Below the pieces are notes generated by a model. The model did not search any database. It saw nothing but the letters and a program-made list of their open reading frames with translations, and was not told where the DNA came from. This document shows, piece by piece, positions 51,722 to 60,170 of a stretch of DNA of 64,000 nucleotides (position 1 is its first letter; each line of letters begins with the position of its first letter). The DNA comes from Aldehydirespirator sp965204875 (GTDB taxonomy: Bacteria > Actinomycetota > Acidimicrobiia > Acidimicrobiales > Aldehydirespiratoraceae). Where the stretch lies: the NCBI GenBank assembly GCA_965204875.1, contig OZ242020.1, positions 806,001-870,000 of the forward strand. Direction: 5' to 3'. The position numbers were made by a program, and so were the translations under genes.

Positions 51722-53371
51722 CTACATCATGCCGCCCATTCCTCCCATGCCGCCCATGCCGCCTCCGGGCGGCGCGGCGGGCGGGGGCTTCTCCTCGGGC
51801 TTGTCGGCCACGAGAACCTCGGTGGTGAGCATCAGCCCGGCGATGGAGGCCGCGTTCTGCAGCGCGGCCCGGGTCACCTTGACCGGGTCGATGACGCCGG
51901 CGGCGATCAGGTCCACCACCTCGCCCGCCACGGCGTCGAAGCCGTGCGAGCCCGAGGCGGACTCGATCTCGCGCACCACGATGGCGCCCTCGTGCCCGGC
52001 GTTCTCGGCGATGAGCCGGGCCGGTGCGGCCAGAGCCTCGCCGATGATGCGCGCCCCGGTGGCCTCGTCGCCGTCGAGCCCGGCCGCCACGCCGGCCACC
52101 GCGGCACGGCAGCGCAGCAGCGCGGTGCCGCCGCCTGCCACTATGCCCTCGTCGATGGCGGCACGGGTGGCCGAGATGGCGTCCTCTATGCGGTGCTTCG
52201 TCTCCTTGAGCTCCACCTCGGTGGCGGCCCCGACCTGCACCACGGCGACGCCTCCGGCCAGCTTGGCGAGACGCTCCTGGAGCTTCTCGCGGTCCCAGTC
52301 CGAGTCGGTGTTCTCGATCTCGGCCTTGATCTGGCTGACACGGCCCTCGACGTCTGCGGCGTCGCCGGCGCCCTCCACGATCGTCGTGTCGTCCTTGGTG
52401 ATGACGATCTTGCGGGCCGAGCCCATCAGCGACAGGTCCACGGAGTCGAGCTTGAGGCCGACCTCCTCAGCGACCACCTGGCCGCCGGTGAGGATCGCCA
52501 TGTCCTGCAGCATCGCCTTGCGGCGCTCGCCGAAGCCCGGCGCCTTCACCGAGGCCGAGTTGAACGTGCCGCGGATTTTGTTGACCACCAGCGTGGCCAG
52601 GGCCTCGCCCTCGACGTCCTCGGCGATGATCAGCAGCGGCTTGCCGGTCTTCATCACCTTCTCGAGCACCGGCAACAGATCGGACACAGCGCTGATCTTG
52701 CCCTGGTTCAACAGGACGTAGGGCTCCTCGAGCACCGCCTCCTGGCGCTCGGGGTCGGTCACGAAGTAAGGGGAGAGGTAGCCCTTGTCGAACTGCATCC
52801 CCTCCACGAAGTCGAGCTCCATCCCGAAGGTGTTGCTCTCCTCGACGGTGATCACGCCGTCCTTGCCGACCTTGTCGAACGCCTCGGCCAGCGTCTCGCC
52901 CACGGCGGCGTTCGCCGCGGAGATCGAGGCCACCGACTGAACCTTCGCCTTGTCGGTCGACACCGGCACCGCCTGGTCGGCCAGAGCGGCCACGGCCGCG
53001 GCCACGGCCGCGTCCATGCCCCGCTTGAGGCCCATCGGGCCGGCGCCCGCGGCCACGTTGCGCAACCCCTCGCGCACCAGCGCCTGGGCCAGCACCGTGG
53101 CGGTGGTGGTTCCGTCGCCGGCGATGTCGTTGGTCTTGGTTGCGACCTCCTTGACGAGCTGGGCGCCCATGTTCTCGAACTTGTCGTCGAGCTCCACCTC
53201 GCGGGCGATCGACACCCCGTCGTTGGTGATGGTCGGCGCCCCGAACTTCTTGTCGAGCACCACGTTGCGGCCCTTGGGACCCAGGGTCACCTTCACCGCG
53301 TCGGCAAGCTTGTTGACGCCCGCCTCGAGGCCGCTGCGGGCCTCGTCGTCGAACTTGAGGATCTTGGGCAT
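51722..53371 (-). CDS. groL: Chaperonin GroEL
   Basis: ATP-dependent protein-folding chamber subunit, 549 residues. It contains the nucleotide-binding DGTTTATVLAQALV, the apical and equatorial domains in normal order and the C-terminal GGMGGMGG-Met tail. It follows groES by eight bases in the CIRCE-controlled operon. Actinobacteria often have two groEL genes; this is the copy linked to groES. Confidence 0.97.
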   Translation of the reverse strand: MPKILKFDDEARSGLEAGVNKLADAVKVTLGPKGRNVVLDKKFGAPTITNDGVSIAREVELDDKFENMGAQLVKEVATKTNDIAGDGTTTATVLAQALVREGLRNVAAGAGPMGLKRGMDAAVAAAVAALADQAVPVSTDKAKVQSVASISAANAAVGETLAEAFDKVGKDGVITVEESNTFGMELDFVEGMQFDKGYLSPYFVTDPERQEAVLEEPYVLLNQGKISAVSDLLPVLEKVMKTGKPLLIIAEDVEGEALATLVVNKIRGTFNSASVKAPGFGERRKAMLQDMAILTGGQVVAEEVGLKLDSVDLSLMGSARKIVITKDDTTIVEGAGDAADVEGRVSQIKAEIENTDSDWDREKLQERLAKLAGGVAVVQVGAATEVELKETKHRIEDAISATRAAIDEGIVAGGGTALLRCRAAVAGVAAGLDGDEATGARIIGEALAAPARLIAENAGHEGAIVVREIESASGSHGFDAVAGEVVDLIAAGVIDPVKVTRAALQNAASIAGLMLTTEVLVADKPEEKPPPAAPPGGGMGGMGGMGGMM

Positions 53372-53379
53372 CTGCTGCC

Positions 53380-53670
53380 TCAGCCGACCTTGGCGAGCAC
53401 GTCGCGGGCGTTGAGGATCAGCAGGTCCTCACCCTCGACGGTGATCTCGGTGCCGCCGTACTTGGAGTAGACGACGGTGTCGCCCACAGAGACGTCCATG
53501 GGGATGAGCTCGCCGCTGTCGTCGGACCGGCGACCGGGACCCACCGCAAGTACCTCGCCCTGCTGGGGCTTCTCCTTGGCGGTGTCGGGGATGACAAGAC
53601 CGCTGGCGGTGGTTTCCTCGGCGTCGCCGGGCCGCACAACGATGCGGTCATCAAGTGGCTGAAGGTTCAT
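53380..53670 (-). CDS. groS: Co-chaperonin GroES
   Basis: Lid of the GroEL chamber, 96 residues from ATG 53670 (MNLQPLDDRIVVRP), which follows GGGAGGAA. The mobile loop (TTASGLVIPDTAKEKPQ) and the GDTVVYSKYGGTEI segment are intact. A longer open frame begins at 53784 inside the CIRCE element and is rejected as the start. First gene of the groESL operon. Confidence 0.97.
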   Translation of the reverse strand: MNLQPLDDRIVVRPGDAEETTASGLVIPDTAKEKPQQGEVLAVGPGRRSDDSGELIPMDVSVGDTVVYSKYGGTEITVEGEDLLILNARDVLAKVG

Positions 53671-53999
53671 GTGTTCCTCCCGACTCGAAAGTTGAGTTGG
53701 CTTGGGTTTGCTTGCACCCCGGAGGCGTGTCCTCGCCCCGGGGCTTTGACACGGGCGTTGGCACTCTCCCGTGGCGAGTGCCAACGATACGGCGGGTCGG
53801 TGTGGCCGACAACGCGCGAACCGACCTTGTCTCGCCGCGCTTGATCGGCCGCCTTGATCTGCTGCCCGTCACCCCCGGCGGGTCGCCGCCACAGCGCGTC
53901 ACCCCGGCGGGGCATGGCCGCAGCGGCGTCAGCGCTCGGCGAGTACCAGGGACGGATCGCCGGACTCTGGGATGTTCCTTGATGTGGTGATCTCGGGCG
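53671..53999. other. groES promoter region and tsaD tail copy
   Basis: These 329 bases hold the CIRCE operator, the groES leader and a duplicate of the tsaD 3' end near 53925. No additional gene is supported. Confidence 0.6.
53758..53784 (-). promoter_or_regulatory. CIRCE operator (HrcA binding site)
   Basis: A perfect inverted repeat, TTGGCACTC - nine bases - GAGTGCCAA, close to the consensus TTAGCACTC-N9-GAGTGCTAA. It lies 88-114 bases before the groES start, so HrcA probably represses groESL until heat or folding stress. Confidence 0.93.
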
Positions 54000-54038
54000 T
54001 CAGCGCTCGGCGAGAGCGAGGGACGGGTCGGCGCCGGA
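53925..54038. repeat. Tandem duplication of tsaD 3' end (71-bp offset)
   Basis: GGCGTCAGCGCTCGGCGAG and a similar tail (AGGGACGG) occur at 53925 and 53996. The second copy contains the real tsaD stop (54000). The first would encode DPSLVLAER then stop, in the style of the gene's own ADPSLALAER end. Confidence 0.9.
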
Positions 54039-55046
54039 GGTGAGCGGCGAGGGACCCTCGGCGCCCAGCAGCCACCAGCCGGCGGCGGCCACCATGGCGG
54101 CATTGTCGGTGCACATGGCGCGGCTCGGCAGGTGCGCGGCCAGCCCGTCCCGCGCGCAGGCGTCGAGGGTCAGCTCGCGCAGGCGGCTGTTGGCGGCGAC
54201 CCCGCCCGCGAGGCAGATCCCCACAGCGTCGTGGGCGGCGGCGGCACGCCGGGCCTTGGCCAGGAGCACGTCGGCCACCGCCTCCTGGAACGAGGCGGCC
54301 ACATCGGCCGAGGGCGTGCCGGGGTGGCGGCGCATATGGTTGATGACGGACGTCTTGAGCCCGCTGAAGGAGAAGTTCCAGCCGTCGTGCAGCATCGCCC
54401 TGGGGAAGGCCACGGCGCTGGGCGAGCCGTCGACGCTCAGCCGGTCGATGGCGGGCCCGCCCGGATAGCCGAGGCCCAGCCGGCGCGCCACCTTGTCGAA
54501 CGCCTCGCCGGCGGCATCGTCGAGCGTGGACCCGAGCACTCGGAAGCGCAGGCGGTCCTGCATCAGCACGAGCATCGTGTGACCGCCCGAGACCAGCACC
54601 ACGATCACCGGGAACCCGATGCCGGGCTCATCGAGGAAGGCCGCGTGCAGGTGGGCCTCCAGGTGGTTGACGGCGACGAAGGGCACGTCCCAGACCAGCG
54701 CCAGTGCCTTGGCCGCGGAGACGCCCACCAGCAGGGCGCCCACCAGTCCCGGACCGCTCGTGGCCGCGACGGCAGACACCTCGGTGTCCTCGACACCGGC
54801 CGTTTCGAGTGCCTCCGACAGCACCGGCACGATCCGCCTGACGTGCTCGCGGCCCGCCACCTCGGGAACGACCCCGCCGTAGCGGGCGTGCAGATCAACC
54901 TGGCTCGACACGACCGACGACAGCACCCGGCGGCCGCCGACCACGACCGCCGCAGCCGTCTCGTCACAGGAGGTCTCGATGCCGACGACAACCTCGTCGC
55001 CGGCGAGCTCGGCCGCGGTGATCGGGGCGCGGGCCTCAGCCCTCAC
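54000..55046 (-). CDS. tsaD: tRNA N6-threonylcarbamoyladenosine synthase subunit TsaD
   Basis: Transfers the threonylcarbamoyl group to A37 of ANN-decoding tRNAs. The 348-residue Kae1/Qri7 fold shows GIETSCDETAAAVV at the N-terminus, the metal-binding His pair in NHLEAHLHAAF and GLGYPGGPAID. The ATG overlaps the TsaB stop by four bases (ATGA). Its 3' end is partly duplicated 71 bp downstream. Confidence 0.95.
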   Translation of the reverse strand: MRAEARAPITAAELAGDEVVVGIETSCDETAAAVVVGGRRVLSSVVSSQVDLHARYGGVVPEVAGREHVRRIVPVLSEALETAGVEDTEVSAVAATSGPGLVGALLVGVSAAKALALVWDVPFVAVNHLEAHLHAAFLDEPGIGFPVIVVLVSGGHTMLVLMQDRLRFRVLGSTLDDAAGEAFDKVARRLGLGYPGGPAIDRLSVDGSPSAVAFPRAMLHDGWNFSFSGLKTSVINHMRRHPGTPSADVAASFQEAVADVLLAKARRAAAAHDAVGICLAGGVAANSRLRELTLDACARDGLAAHLPSRAMCTDNAAMVAAAGWWLLGAEGPSPLTSGADPSLALAER

Positions 55047-55861
55047 GAAACGGCCTCACGGTCAGGCCGAGCCTCGGGGCTGCCCTCTCCGGTTGCCGCA
55101 TCGCCGGGCTGCAGAGCCTCACGATCAGGCCGAGCGCCAGCGAAACCGTCGCCGGCTGCCACACCGCTCGACCCCAGGGCACCACGGTCAGGGCGGGCGT
55201 CGGGGCTGCGCAGGTAGCGGGGCTCGACCTCCCCGGCGGGCGTGAGGACGCCGCGCTCCGCGAGCGAGTGCGCCAACAGCACCAGCGACCCCGCCGAGGG
55301 GTGGGCGAAGCCGGGGTCGGCGACCTCGACACCCTCGAGGCGCTCGAAGATCGATCTGTGCTGCAGGGCGCCGTCGCCGGCGACGAGCGTCTCGGTACCC
55401 AAAGCCATGATCTGGGAGGCCACATCGCCGGGAGCATCAACGGCGGGCCCGTCTACGCGCTGGATGCCGGCGCCGGTACTGCGATAGCGCGCCCAGAACA
55501 CCTCGCCGCGCCGGGCATCGATCACCGCCGTGATCAGGCGGCCGGTGTGGCGCAACCGGTATGCCAGGAGATCGAGGCTCTCCACCGCGACGACGGGGAC
55601 GCTCAAGGCGTGGGCCATCGTGACCGCGGTGGCGATGCCCACCCGCAATCCGGTGTAGAGGCCGGGACCCACGTCCACGGCGATCGCTGCCATGTCGCGC
55701 AGGCCGACGCCCGCGTTGGCGCAGGCCGTGGCGATCTGCGGGGCCAGCAGCTCGGCGTGGTGGCGGTCGCGGCTGGTCTGCACCGAGGCTTGCACCCCGC
55801 CGCCGTCGCCGATGGCGCAGCCCACACGGGCCGTGGCGGACTCGATGCCAAGGATCAGCAT
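55043..55861 (-). CDS. tsaB: TsaB with repeat-extended C-terminus
   Basis: Partner of TsaD in the threonylcarbamoyl complex. The 272-residue protein starts LILGIESATARVGCAI and carries VDVGPGLYTGLRVGIATA, the dimerisation motif. The usual C-terminal VEPRYLRSPDA is followed by about 50 extra residues made of three units of 21 residues, each with ARPDR(G/E)A. The units come from 63-bp tandem duplication of the gene end. rimI, which often follows tsaB, is absent; tsaD starts at once. GTG 55867 is an alternative start overlapping tsaE. Confidence 0.9.
   Translation of the reverse strand: MLILGIESATARVGCAIGDGGGVQASVQTSRDRHHAELLAPQIATACANAGVGLRDMAAIAVDVGPGLYTGLRVGIATAVTMAHALSVPVVAVESLDLLAYRLRHTGRLITAVIDARRGEVFWARYRSTGAGIQRVDGPAVDAPGDVASQIMALGTETLVAGDGALQHRSIFERLEGVEVADPGFAHPSAGSLVLLAHSLAERGVLTPAGEVEPRYLRSPDARPDRGALGSSGVAAGDGFAGARPDREALQPGDAATGEGSPEARPDREAVS
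55056..55215 (-). repeat. 63-bp coding repeats at tsaB 3' end
   Basis: On the + strand TCACGGTCAGG occurs at 55056, TCACGATCAGG at 55119 and CCACGGTCAGG at about 55182. The period is 63 bp and keeps the frame. Confidence 0.85.
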
Positions 55862-56331
55862 GTCCACGGTCGCAGTGCCGCAGCCAGCCGCGGCGTGCGG
55901 CGCTGCCACGATGCGCCCCCGGCCACGAACTCGATCGTGCGGGCGTCGTCGGCGCCGGCGAAGTGGATCCGGATCGTGAGCCGGTCGGCGGGCAGTTCCG
56001 CAGAGATGACATCGCCCCACTCCACGAGGGTCACGCCGTCGTCCATCAGCTCCCCGAGCGCGAGGTCGCGAACCTCGCCCTGGTGCTCGAACCGGTAGAC
56101 GTCCAGGTGGTTCACCACCATGGCTCCCTGGTAGCGGTTGGCCAGGGTGAACGTGGGGCTGGTGACGGGCGCGGTCACGCCGAGCGCGGCGGCGAAGCCC
56201 TGCACGAAGGCCGTCTTGCCGGCGCCGAGGTCGCCCTCCAGCGACAGCACATCGCCGCTCTCGACCACCCCGGCCACGGCAGAGCCCAGCGCCCGCGTCT
56301 GCGCCACGCCGCTGGTGCTGCACGGCAGCAT
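55855..56331 (-). CDS. tsaE: TsaE, ATPase of tRNA threonylcarbamoyl pathway
   Basis: P-loop ATPase that drives turnover of the TsaB-TsaD complex. The 158-residue protein has Walker A GDLGAGKTAFVQG (about 33-45), TSPTFTLANRY, the HLDVYRFE strand and ELMDDGVTLVEWGD, which carries the catalytic acidic residues. It overlaps tsaB by seven bases. Confidence 0.93.
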   Translation of the reverse strand: MLPCSTSGVAQTRALGSAVAGVVESGDVLSLEGDLGAGKTAFVQGFAAALGVTAPVTSPTFTLANRYQGAMVVNHLDVYRFEHQGEVRDLALGELMDDGVTLVEWGDVISAELPADRLTIRIHFAGADDARTIEFVAGGASWQRRTPRLAAALRPWTC

Positions 56332-56522
56332 CCGCGCTCAGGTGCGGCAGGCCGGAGAGCTGGGCATCGCCAGGATGGTAGCGACCATCCGTTGCCGCCT
56401 CGCCCGCCGCCCGCCGTCGCGCAACGGGACGTGTCATGCGCGAAGGCACGGCTCACGGCGGCGGTGTGCCCGCAGGATCCCGTCCAGCCGCCCTGGTGAA
56501 GTCGCGGCGCGAGAGGATCGGC
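56332..56522. other. Spacer between tsaE and P1 peptidase
   Basis: Contains a 70-bp-offset copy of the P1 peptidase 3' end (next entry) and the upstream region of tsaE. No gene is supported. Confidence 0.5.
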
Positions 56523-56540
56523 TCACGGCGGCGGTGTGCC
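56450..56540. repeat. Tandem duplication of P1 peptidase 3' end (70-bp offset)
   Basis: A 21-bp identical stretch, GGCTCACGGCGGCGGTGTGCC, occurs at 56450 and 56520. The second contains the gene's stop. Confidence 0.92.
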
Positions 56541-57713
56541 GGCTGCGCTGCGAACGGCCCGATCAACGGCGGCGACCGCGATGAGCCGCACATCGTCCAC
56601 ATCCGCCGGCACGTCGCCGGTGGCCGCGGCCACGACCGCGTCGCCGTCGGAGCGGCTGTGCGACGGCACCAGCGAGCGGGCCAGCCCGTCGTGGCCTCCC
56701 TGGGCGACCCAGAAGCAGTCGAGCTTGGTCAGCGCCGCGTTGGTGACCACGGCACACAGCGTGGTGTTGGCAAGCGGGTCGGCGCGCCGGGGCCGATGTG
56801 CCTGCCCCGCCTGAGTCTCCGTGCCCGTAGAACTGGCAAGCGGGTCGGAGCGCCGCGGCCGCTCGGCCTGCCCCGCCCGAGTCTCCGTGCCAGTGGCCTT
56901 GGCGAGCGGGTCGGCGCGCTGTGCCCACTGGTTGAAGGATCCGGCGGCGATCTCGTCGAGGATCCTCTCTCCCGCAGGCGGCGGGCTGCCGGCCGCGTTC
57001 AGGGCCACGACCGCGCTGACCACCAACCGGTCGCGGCGGACCGAGGCGATCCCGAGGCCGCCGGGCTCGACGCCGCCGGCACCGAGCCACTTGGACACCG
57101 TCGCTCCCGCTCCCGCTCCCACGGCGCCCGTCTCAGACGCCGGGCCCCTGTTGGTGGCGGCGTGGCGGCCCGCGGCCGCGCCGGGTCGCACCGACGCCTG
57201 CCCCACTCCGAGGTCGTACAGTGCCATGGCCACGACGATCGGCACGCGGCCGTGGGCCGTCTCAAAGCCGCGCCCCTCGGCCTCGAGCACCTCCATCACG
57301 CCGTCGGCGGCGGCCAGGCCGAAAGCCGAGCCACCCGCAAACACGATGGCGTCCACGCACTCCACGAGCCGCTCCGGCGACAGCAGCGCGAAGTCACGGG
57401 TGGCCGGAGCACCGCCGCGAACCTCGCCCGAGGCGGTCGTGCCACCGGGCAGCACGATCACCGTGCAGCCCGTTCGGGCCTCAAGGTCGCTCCAATGCCC
57501 GATCTCGACACCAGGCACTCCCAGGTCCACCCGCACCGCACTGATCCACGCCTCAGCCCGGCCTTCCTTCGAAAGGGTGAGAGGGGGAGCGGCACCGGCC
57601 CGCGGCGGAGAGTGCGAGGCGCGCACGCGAGGGCGGCGCGGCGGCATCATGCCGCAGCCTAGTCGGCCTGGCACGGCGCCGTCACGCTCACAGCCATACT
57701 CTTGAACCGCCAT
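56523..57713 (-). CDS. P1 family peptidase (DmpA/S58-like)
   Basis: An N-terminal-nucleophile-type aminopeptidase of the DmpA/P1 family. Matching segments are VPGVEIGHWSDLEARTGCTVIVLPGG, FAGGSAFGLAAADGVM, VPIVVAMALYDLGVG and the C-terminal VVTNAALTKLDCFWVAQGGHDGLARSLVPSHSRSDGDAVVAAATG region. Between about residues 268 and 316 sits an inserted linker of two 22-residue repeats (ADPLAKATGTETRAGQAERP type). Start uncertain: ATG 57713, or ATG 57650/57647, which skip a poorly conserved N-terminus. Confidence 0.85.
   Translation of the reverse strand: MAVQEYGCERDGAVPGRLGCGMMPPRRPRVRASHSPPRAGAAPPLTLSKEGRAEAWISAVRVDLGVPGVEIGHWSDLEARTGCTVIVLPGGTTASGEVRGGAPATRDFALLSPERLVECVDAIVFAGGSAFGLAAADGVMEVLEAEGRGFETAHGRVPIVVAMALYDLGVGQASVRPGAAAGRHAATNRGPASETGAVGAGAGATVSKWLGAGGVEPGGLGIASVRRDRLVVSAVVALNAAGSPPPAGERILDEIAAGSFNQWAQRADPLAKATGTETRAGQAERPRRSDPLASSTGTETQAGQAHRPRRADPLANTTLCAVVTNAALTKLDCFWVAQGGHDGLARSLVPSHSRSDGDAVVAAATGDVPADVDDVRLIAVAAVDRAVRSAAGTPPP
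56770..56914 (-). repeat. 66-bp coding repeats in P1 peptidase
   Basis: GC(A/G)AGCGGGTCGG recurs at 56770, 56836 and 56902 on the + strand, exactly 66 bp apart, encoding in-frame 22-residue units. Confidence 0.92.
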
Positions 57714-57908
57714 CGGATGATCGCCGACAACTACAACCGGTCACCATGGCCGATCTGTTGCGATCACCAATAGAGCTTGCCCCCCCATCGCAGGAGGCCC
57801 GCCGGCTGGCCGAAGCAGCCCGGTCGCTTCAGTCTCGCCATGCGCGCCTTCGCCTCTGGGACGGAGCCGAGCGCTCCACTTCTTCAAGTCGACGGTTGTT
57901 GAGGGCAA
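57714..57908. other. Spacer downstream of SLH protein
   Basis: A 60-codon open frame begins at 57746 with no ribosome binding site and runs into the SLH gene. I see no other feature apart from a C7 run at 57780. Confidence 0.4.
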
Positions 57909-59792
57909 CTAGCCGCTGGATTCGGTGAATCTGATGATGCCGGTCTTCACCGCGGTCGTGAGGTTGCTGTCAGTGGCGCCGGGCGCGTTGGTCTTGGCAC
58001 GCATGATGAAACACACGCTGCCCTTGGTGCCGGAGGTAGAAGTGTCGGGATCGGTCATCGTGACCGTGAAGCTGACACGACCGTTGTTGCCGGTCGACTT
58101 GGTCCCAGCAGACTCCTGATTGATCTGCGTGCCGCTCGTGGAAACCCACTCAACCGCCGGGTTTCCAGAAGAACCCCGCTGACACACCGACACGTGCTCT
58201 CTCGTCTTCGTCCAATACAACTCGAACGATGCCGCAGCACTCCCGTCAGCACCCACAGCCGTGTTCGCACCATCCGCGTCTTTGAGCTGCACCTTGAGCG
58301 TCACCGTGTCACCGAACTCAGCCTCAACGAAAACCTTGTCACCAGTGAACGTCTTGTCAGCTTTCGCGCCCGAAGACGACACCGCGAAACTATCAGCCGC
58401 CTTCATAGACAACGTAGTCGTAGTAGTCGTCGTGGTCGTGGTCGTAGTCGTGGTCGTAGTCGTGGTCGTAGTCGTGGTCGTAGTCGTCGTCGTCGTAGTG
58501 GTCGTGGTCGTAGTAGTCGTAGCAGTGGGCGTCGTGGTGGTCGTGGTGGTGGTTGCCGGAGCCGAACCACCGCCGCCGCCGGAGGGAGCAGCGGGAACCG
58601 CGGTTGCGGCCGGTGCCGCCCCAGCATCAGCCTTCCCGGCGATGCGCAACTCGAACGCGTCCACCTCGCCGCTGTAACGGGTGCCGCGGCTGCCGGTCCA
58701 GACCCACACCGTCACACCCCGACCGATGGTCGCACCGCTCAACTGGTCCAACCTGACATCACCGTCGGCTGCGGTCATCGGGTCGCGGGCGTCGATCGCG
58801 CATCGTGTGGAGGTGGTGTTCACGCTGCGGACGACCGCGTTGCACCCGCCCCGCAGATCAAACGCCCGATAACGGCGCTGCGTGCTCACATAAAACCCGT
58901 CAACCACCGCCCCGGGCACCGGCGCGAACGCCTTGTCGCGCACCGACACCACCACGATGCCGCCGTCAGCCTGCGCGGTCACACCCGCCGGGCGCACCCC
59001 CGTGTGCGCCAACGTGCGCGTGATGAACGACGCCATGTTCTTCCGCAACACCGGATCACCGGGCGAGAACATGCTCGCGCCCGCCGCGCTGCCTGTGGTG
59101 ATGCCCAGCTCATACGCGTAGGAGATCGCCGTGTCCACACCCCCAGGCAGACCACGACGCGCATCGGCGAAATGATCCAGCCTCTTGCCCGAACCCAAGA
59201 TCAGCTCACCCGCCATCGCGCCGTCCTGATGGAACAGGCCAGGGCTGGCATGACGCAAGAACCCGATCAGAGCCACCGCCATCTCAGCCCGCGTGATGCT
59301 CACACCCGGCCTGAACACCCCACCCGACCCAGCCAAGATGCCATTGCGAGCCAACGCCACGATCGCGTTGCGGCGCTCCTCGTCCAAATCGGCGACGTCG
59401 GCGAAGTCGGCGGCACCCGAGCCGCCCATCAAGTCAAAGCCCGCCACACCAGCAGCCCTGTACAGGAACAGCGCCATCTGCGAACGCGTCACCTCAGACC
59501 CGGCATCGAACCGCTCAGCCGTCCTCCCCCTCGTGATCCCGTAATACGCCAGACAGTTGATCGCATCCTCAGCAATCAACCCCTCGACGTCCACAAAACC
59601 AGCATCCTCCAACGCGTCACCAAAACACGCCGAGAACACCGGCAACACATCAGCCTTCGCGCCGCTGCCGCCCACAGGCGCGGCCCCAGCCGGAGCCGCC
59701 ACCACAGCAGAACCAACCAACCCAACCACCAACAACGCAGACCACAACAAACGAGGCTTACCCCCGCCACGGCGGCGACCGGCCGCACGCAT
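57909..59792 (-). CDS. SLH-domain surface protein with poly-Thr stalk
   Basis: A 627-residue exported protein. A basic N-terminus and hydrophobic signal (LLWSALLVVGLVGSAVV) end near AAPAGA. SLH modules occupy about residues 50-265 (TAERFDAGSEVTRSQMALFLYRAAGVAG, ITRAEMAVALIGFLRHA). A beta-rich domain follows (about 270-400), then a Gly/Ser linker and a stalk of about 45 threonines (about 415-470). The last ~155 residues form a separate domain with Cys in VCQRGSSGNP and GSVCFIM. The Thr stalk may be glycosylated. Two poly-C tracts lie just upstream. Confidence 0.85.
   Translation of the reverse strand: MRAAGRRRGGGKPRLLWSALLVVGLVGSAVVAAPAGAAPVGGSGAKADVLPVFSACFGDALEDAGFVDVEGLIAEDAINCLAYYGITRGRTAERFDAGSEVTRSQMALFLYRAAGVAGFDLMGGSGAADFADVADLDEERRNAIVALARNGILAGSGGVFRPGVSITRAEMAVALIGFLRHASPGLFHQDGAMAGELILGSGKRLDHFADARRGLPGGVDTAISYAYELGITTGSAAGASMFSPGDPVLRKNMASFITRTLAHTGVRPAGVTAQADGGIVVVSVRDKAFAPVPGAVVDGFYVSTQRRYRAFDLRGGCNAVVRSVNTTSTRCAIDARDPMTAADGDVRLDQLSGATIGRGVTVWVWTGSRGTRYSGEVDAFELRIAGKADAGAAPAATAVPAAPSGGGGGSAPATTTTTTTTPTATTTTTTTTTTTTTTTTTTTTTTTTTTTTTTTTTTTTLSMKAADSFAVSSSGAKADKTFTGDKVFVEAEFGDTVTLKVQLKDADGANTAVGADGSAAASFELYWTKTREHVSVCQRGSSGNPAVEWVSTSGTQINQESAGTKSTGNNGRVSFTVTMTDPDTSTSGTKGSVCFIMRAKTNAPGATDSNLTTAVKTGIIRFTESSG
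58408..58545 (-). repeat. Poly-threonine codon repeat
   Basis: ACCACGACTACGACC-type codons encode an almost pure threonine run. Mixed synonymous codons suggest selection for threonine and not simple DNA slippage alone. Confidence 0.9.
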
Positions 59793-59799
59793 CAGCCAG

Positions 59800-59809
59800 C
59801 CCCCCCCCC
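59800..59809 (-). repeat. C10/G10 tract eight bases before SLH start codon
   Basis: On the coding strand, ten G residues lie eight bases before ATG 59792, within the Shine-Dalgarno region. Length change would alter ribosome-binding spacing. The flank GCGGCGG matches that of the tract at 22006. Confidence 0.75.
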
Positions 59810-59963
59810 GCGGCGGGAACCGCTACCAACACGAACCAGCTGCGACATCAGCCACATCCTCCCACTACGCATCCGGCGGAAACCCCGCCGGGACGGAACG
59901 TACCTGGATCTGGCACAACCCGGCCGGCCACAGCCAGCCAAGCCACACCGATCAGTCAATATA

Positions 59964-59974
59964 CCCCCCCCCCC
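59964..59974 (-). repeat. C11 tract in SLH gene upstream region
   Basis: Eleven C residues lie about 170 bases before the SLH start, next to AT-rich TCAATATA, where a promoter could lie. Length change might affect promoter spacing. Confidence 0.65.
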
Positions 59975-60018
59975 GGCAACGCAACACCGACGACGCTTGA
60001 ACCCGGGACGCTTCCCTC

Positions 60019-60170
60019 CTACACGATCTGCGAGGGGCTGGGCGGCGCAACGCCCCACAACCCGGCCTTCGGCTTCGCGCCAATCCCCACGATCTGCCAG
60101 GGCCGGGCGGCGCGGTCTGGCGCAACCCTGGCCGCGATCATCACTGAGAGCCCTACACGATCTGGCGCGG
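60019..60170. repeat. Three copies of alr 3' end, 66-68 bp apart
   Basis: ACGATCTG plus related flanks (GGGCGGCGC) occur at 60023, 60089 and 60157. The last contains the real alr stop. Confidence 0.75.

Larger units (their letters stand above)
59793..60152. other. Spacer between alr and SLH gene with poly-C tracts
   Basis: These 360 bases carry two long poly-C tracts and two copies of the alr 3' end. No gene is supported. The SLH gene promoter must lie here. Confidence 0.55.

Noticed and set aside
53671..53784. Longer GroES starting at 53784
   Set aside because: That start lies in the CIRCE operator. ATG 53670 has a strong ribosome binding site and the family N-terminus.
57746..57928. 60-codon open frame on the + strand
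   Set aside because: No ribosome binding site, Arg/Ser-rich low-complexity translation, and it overlaps the end of the SLH gene.
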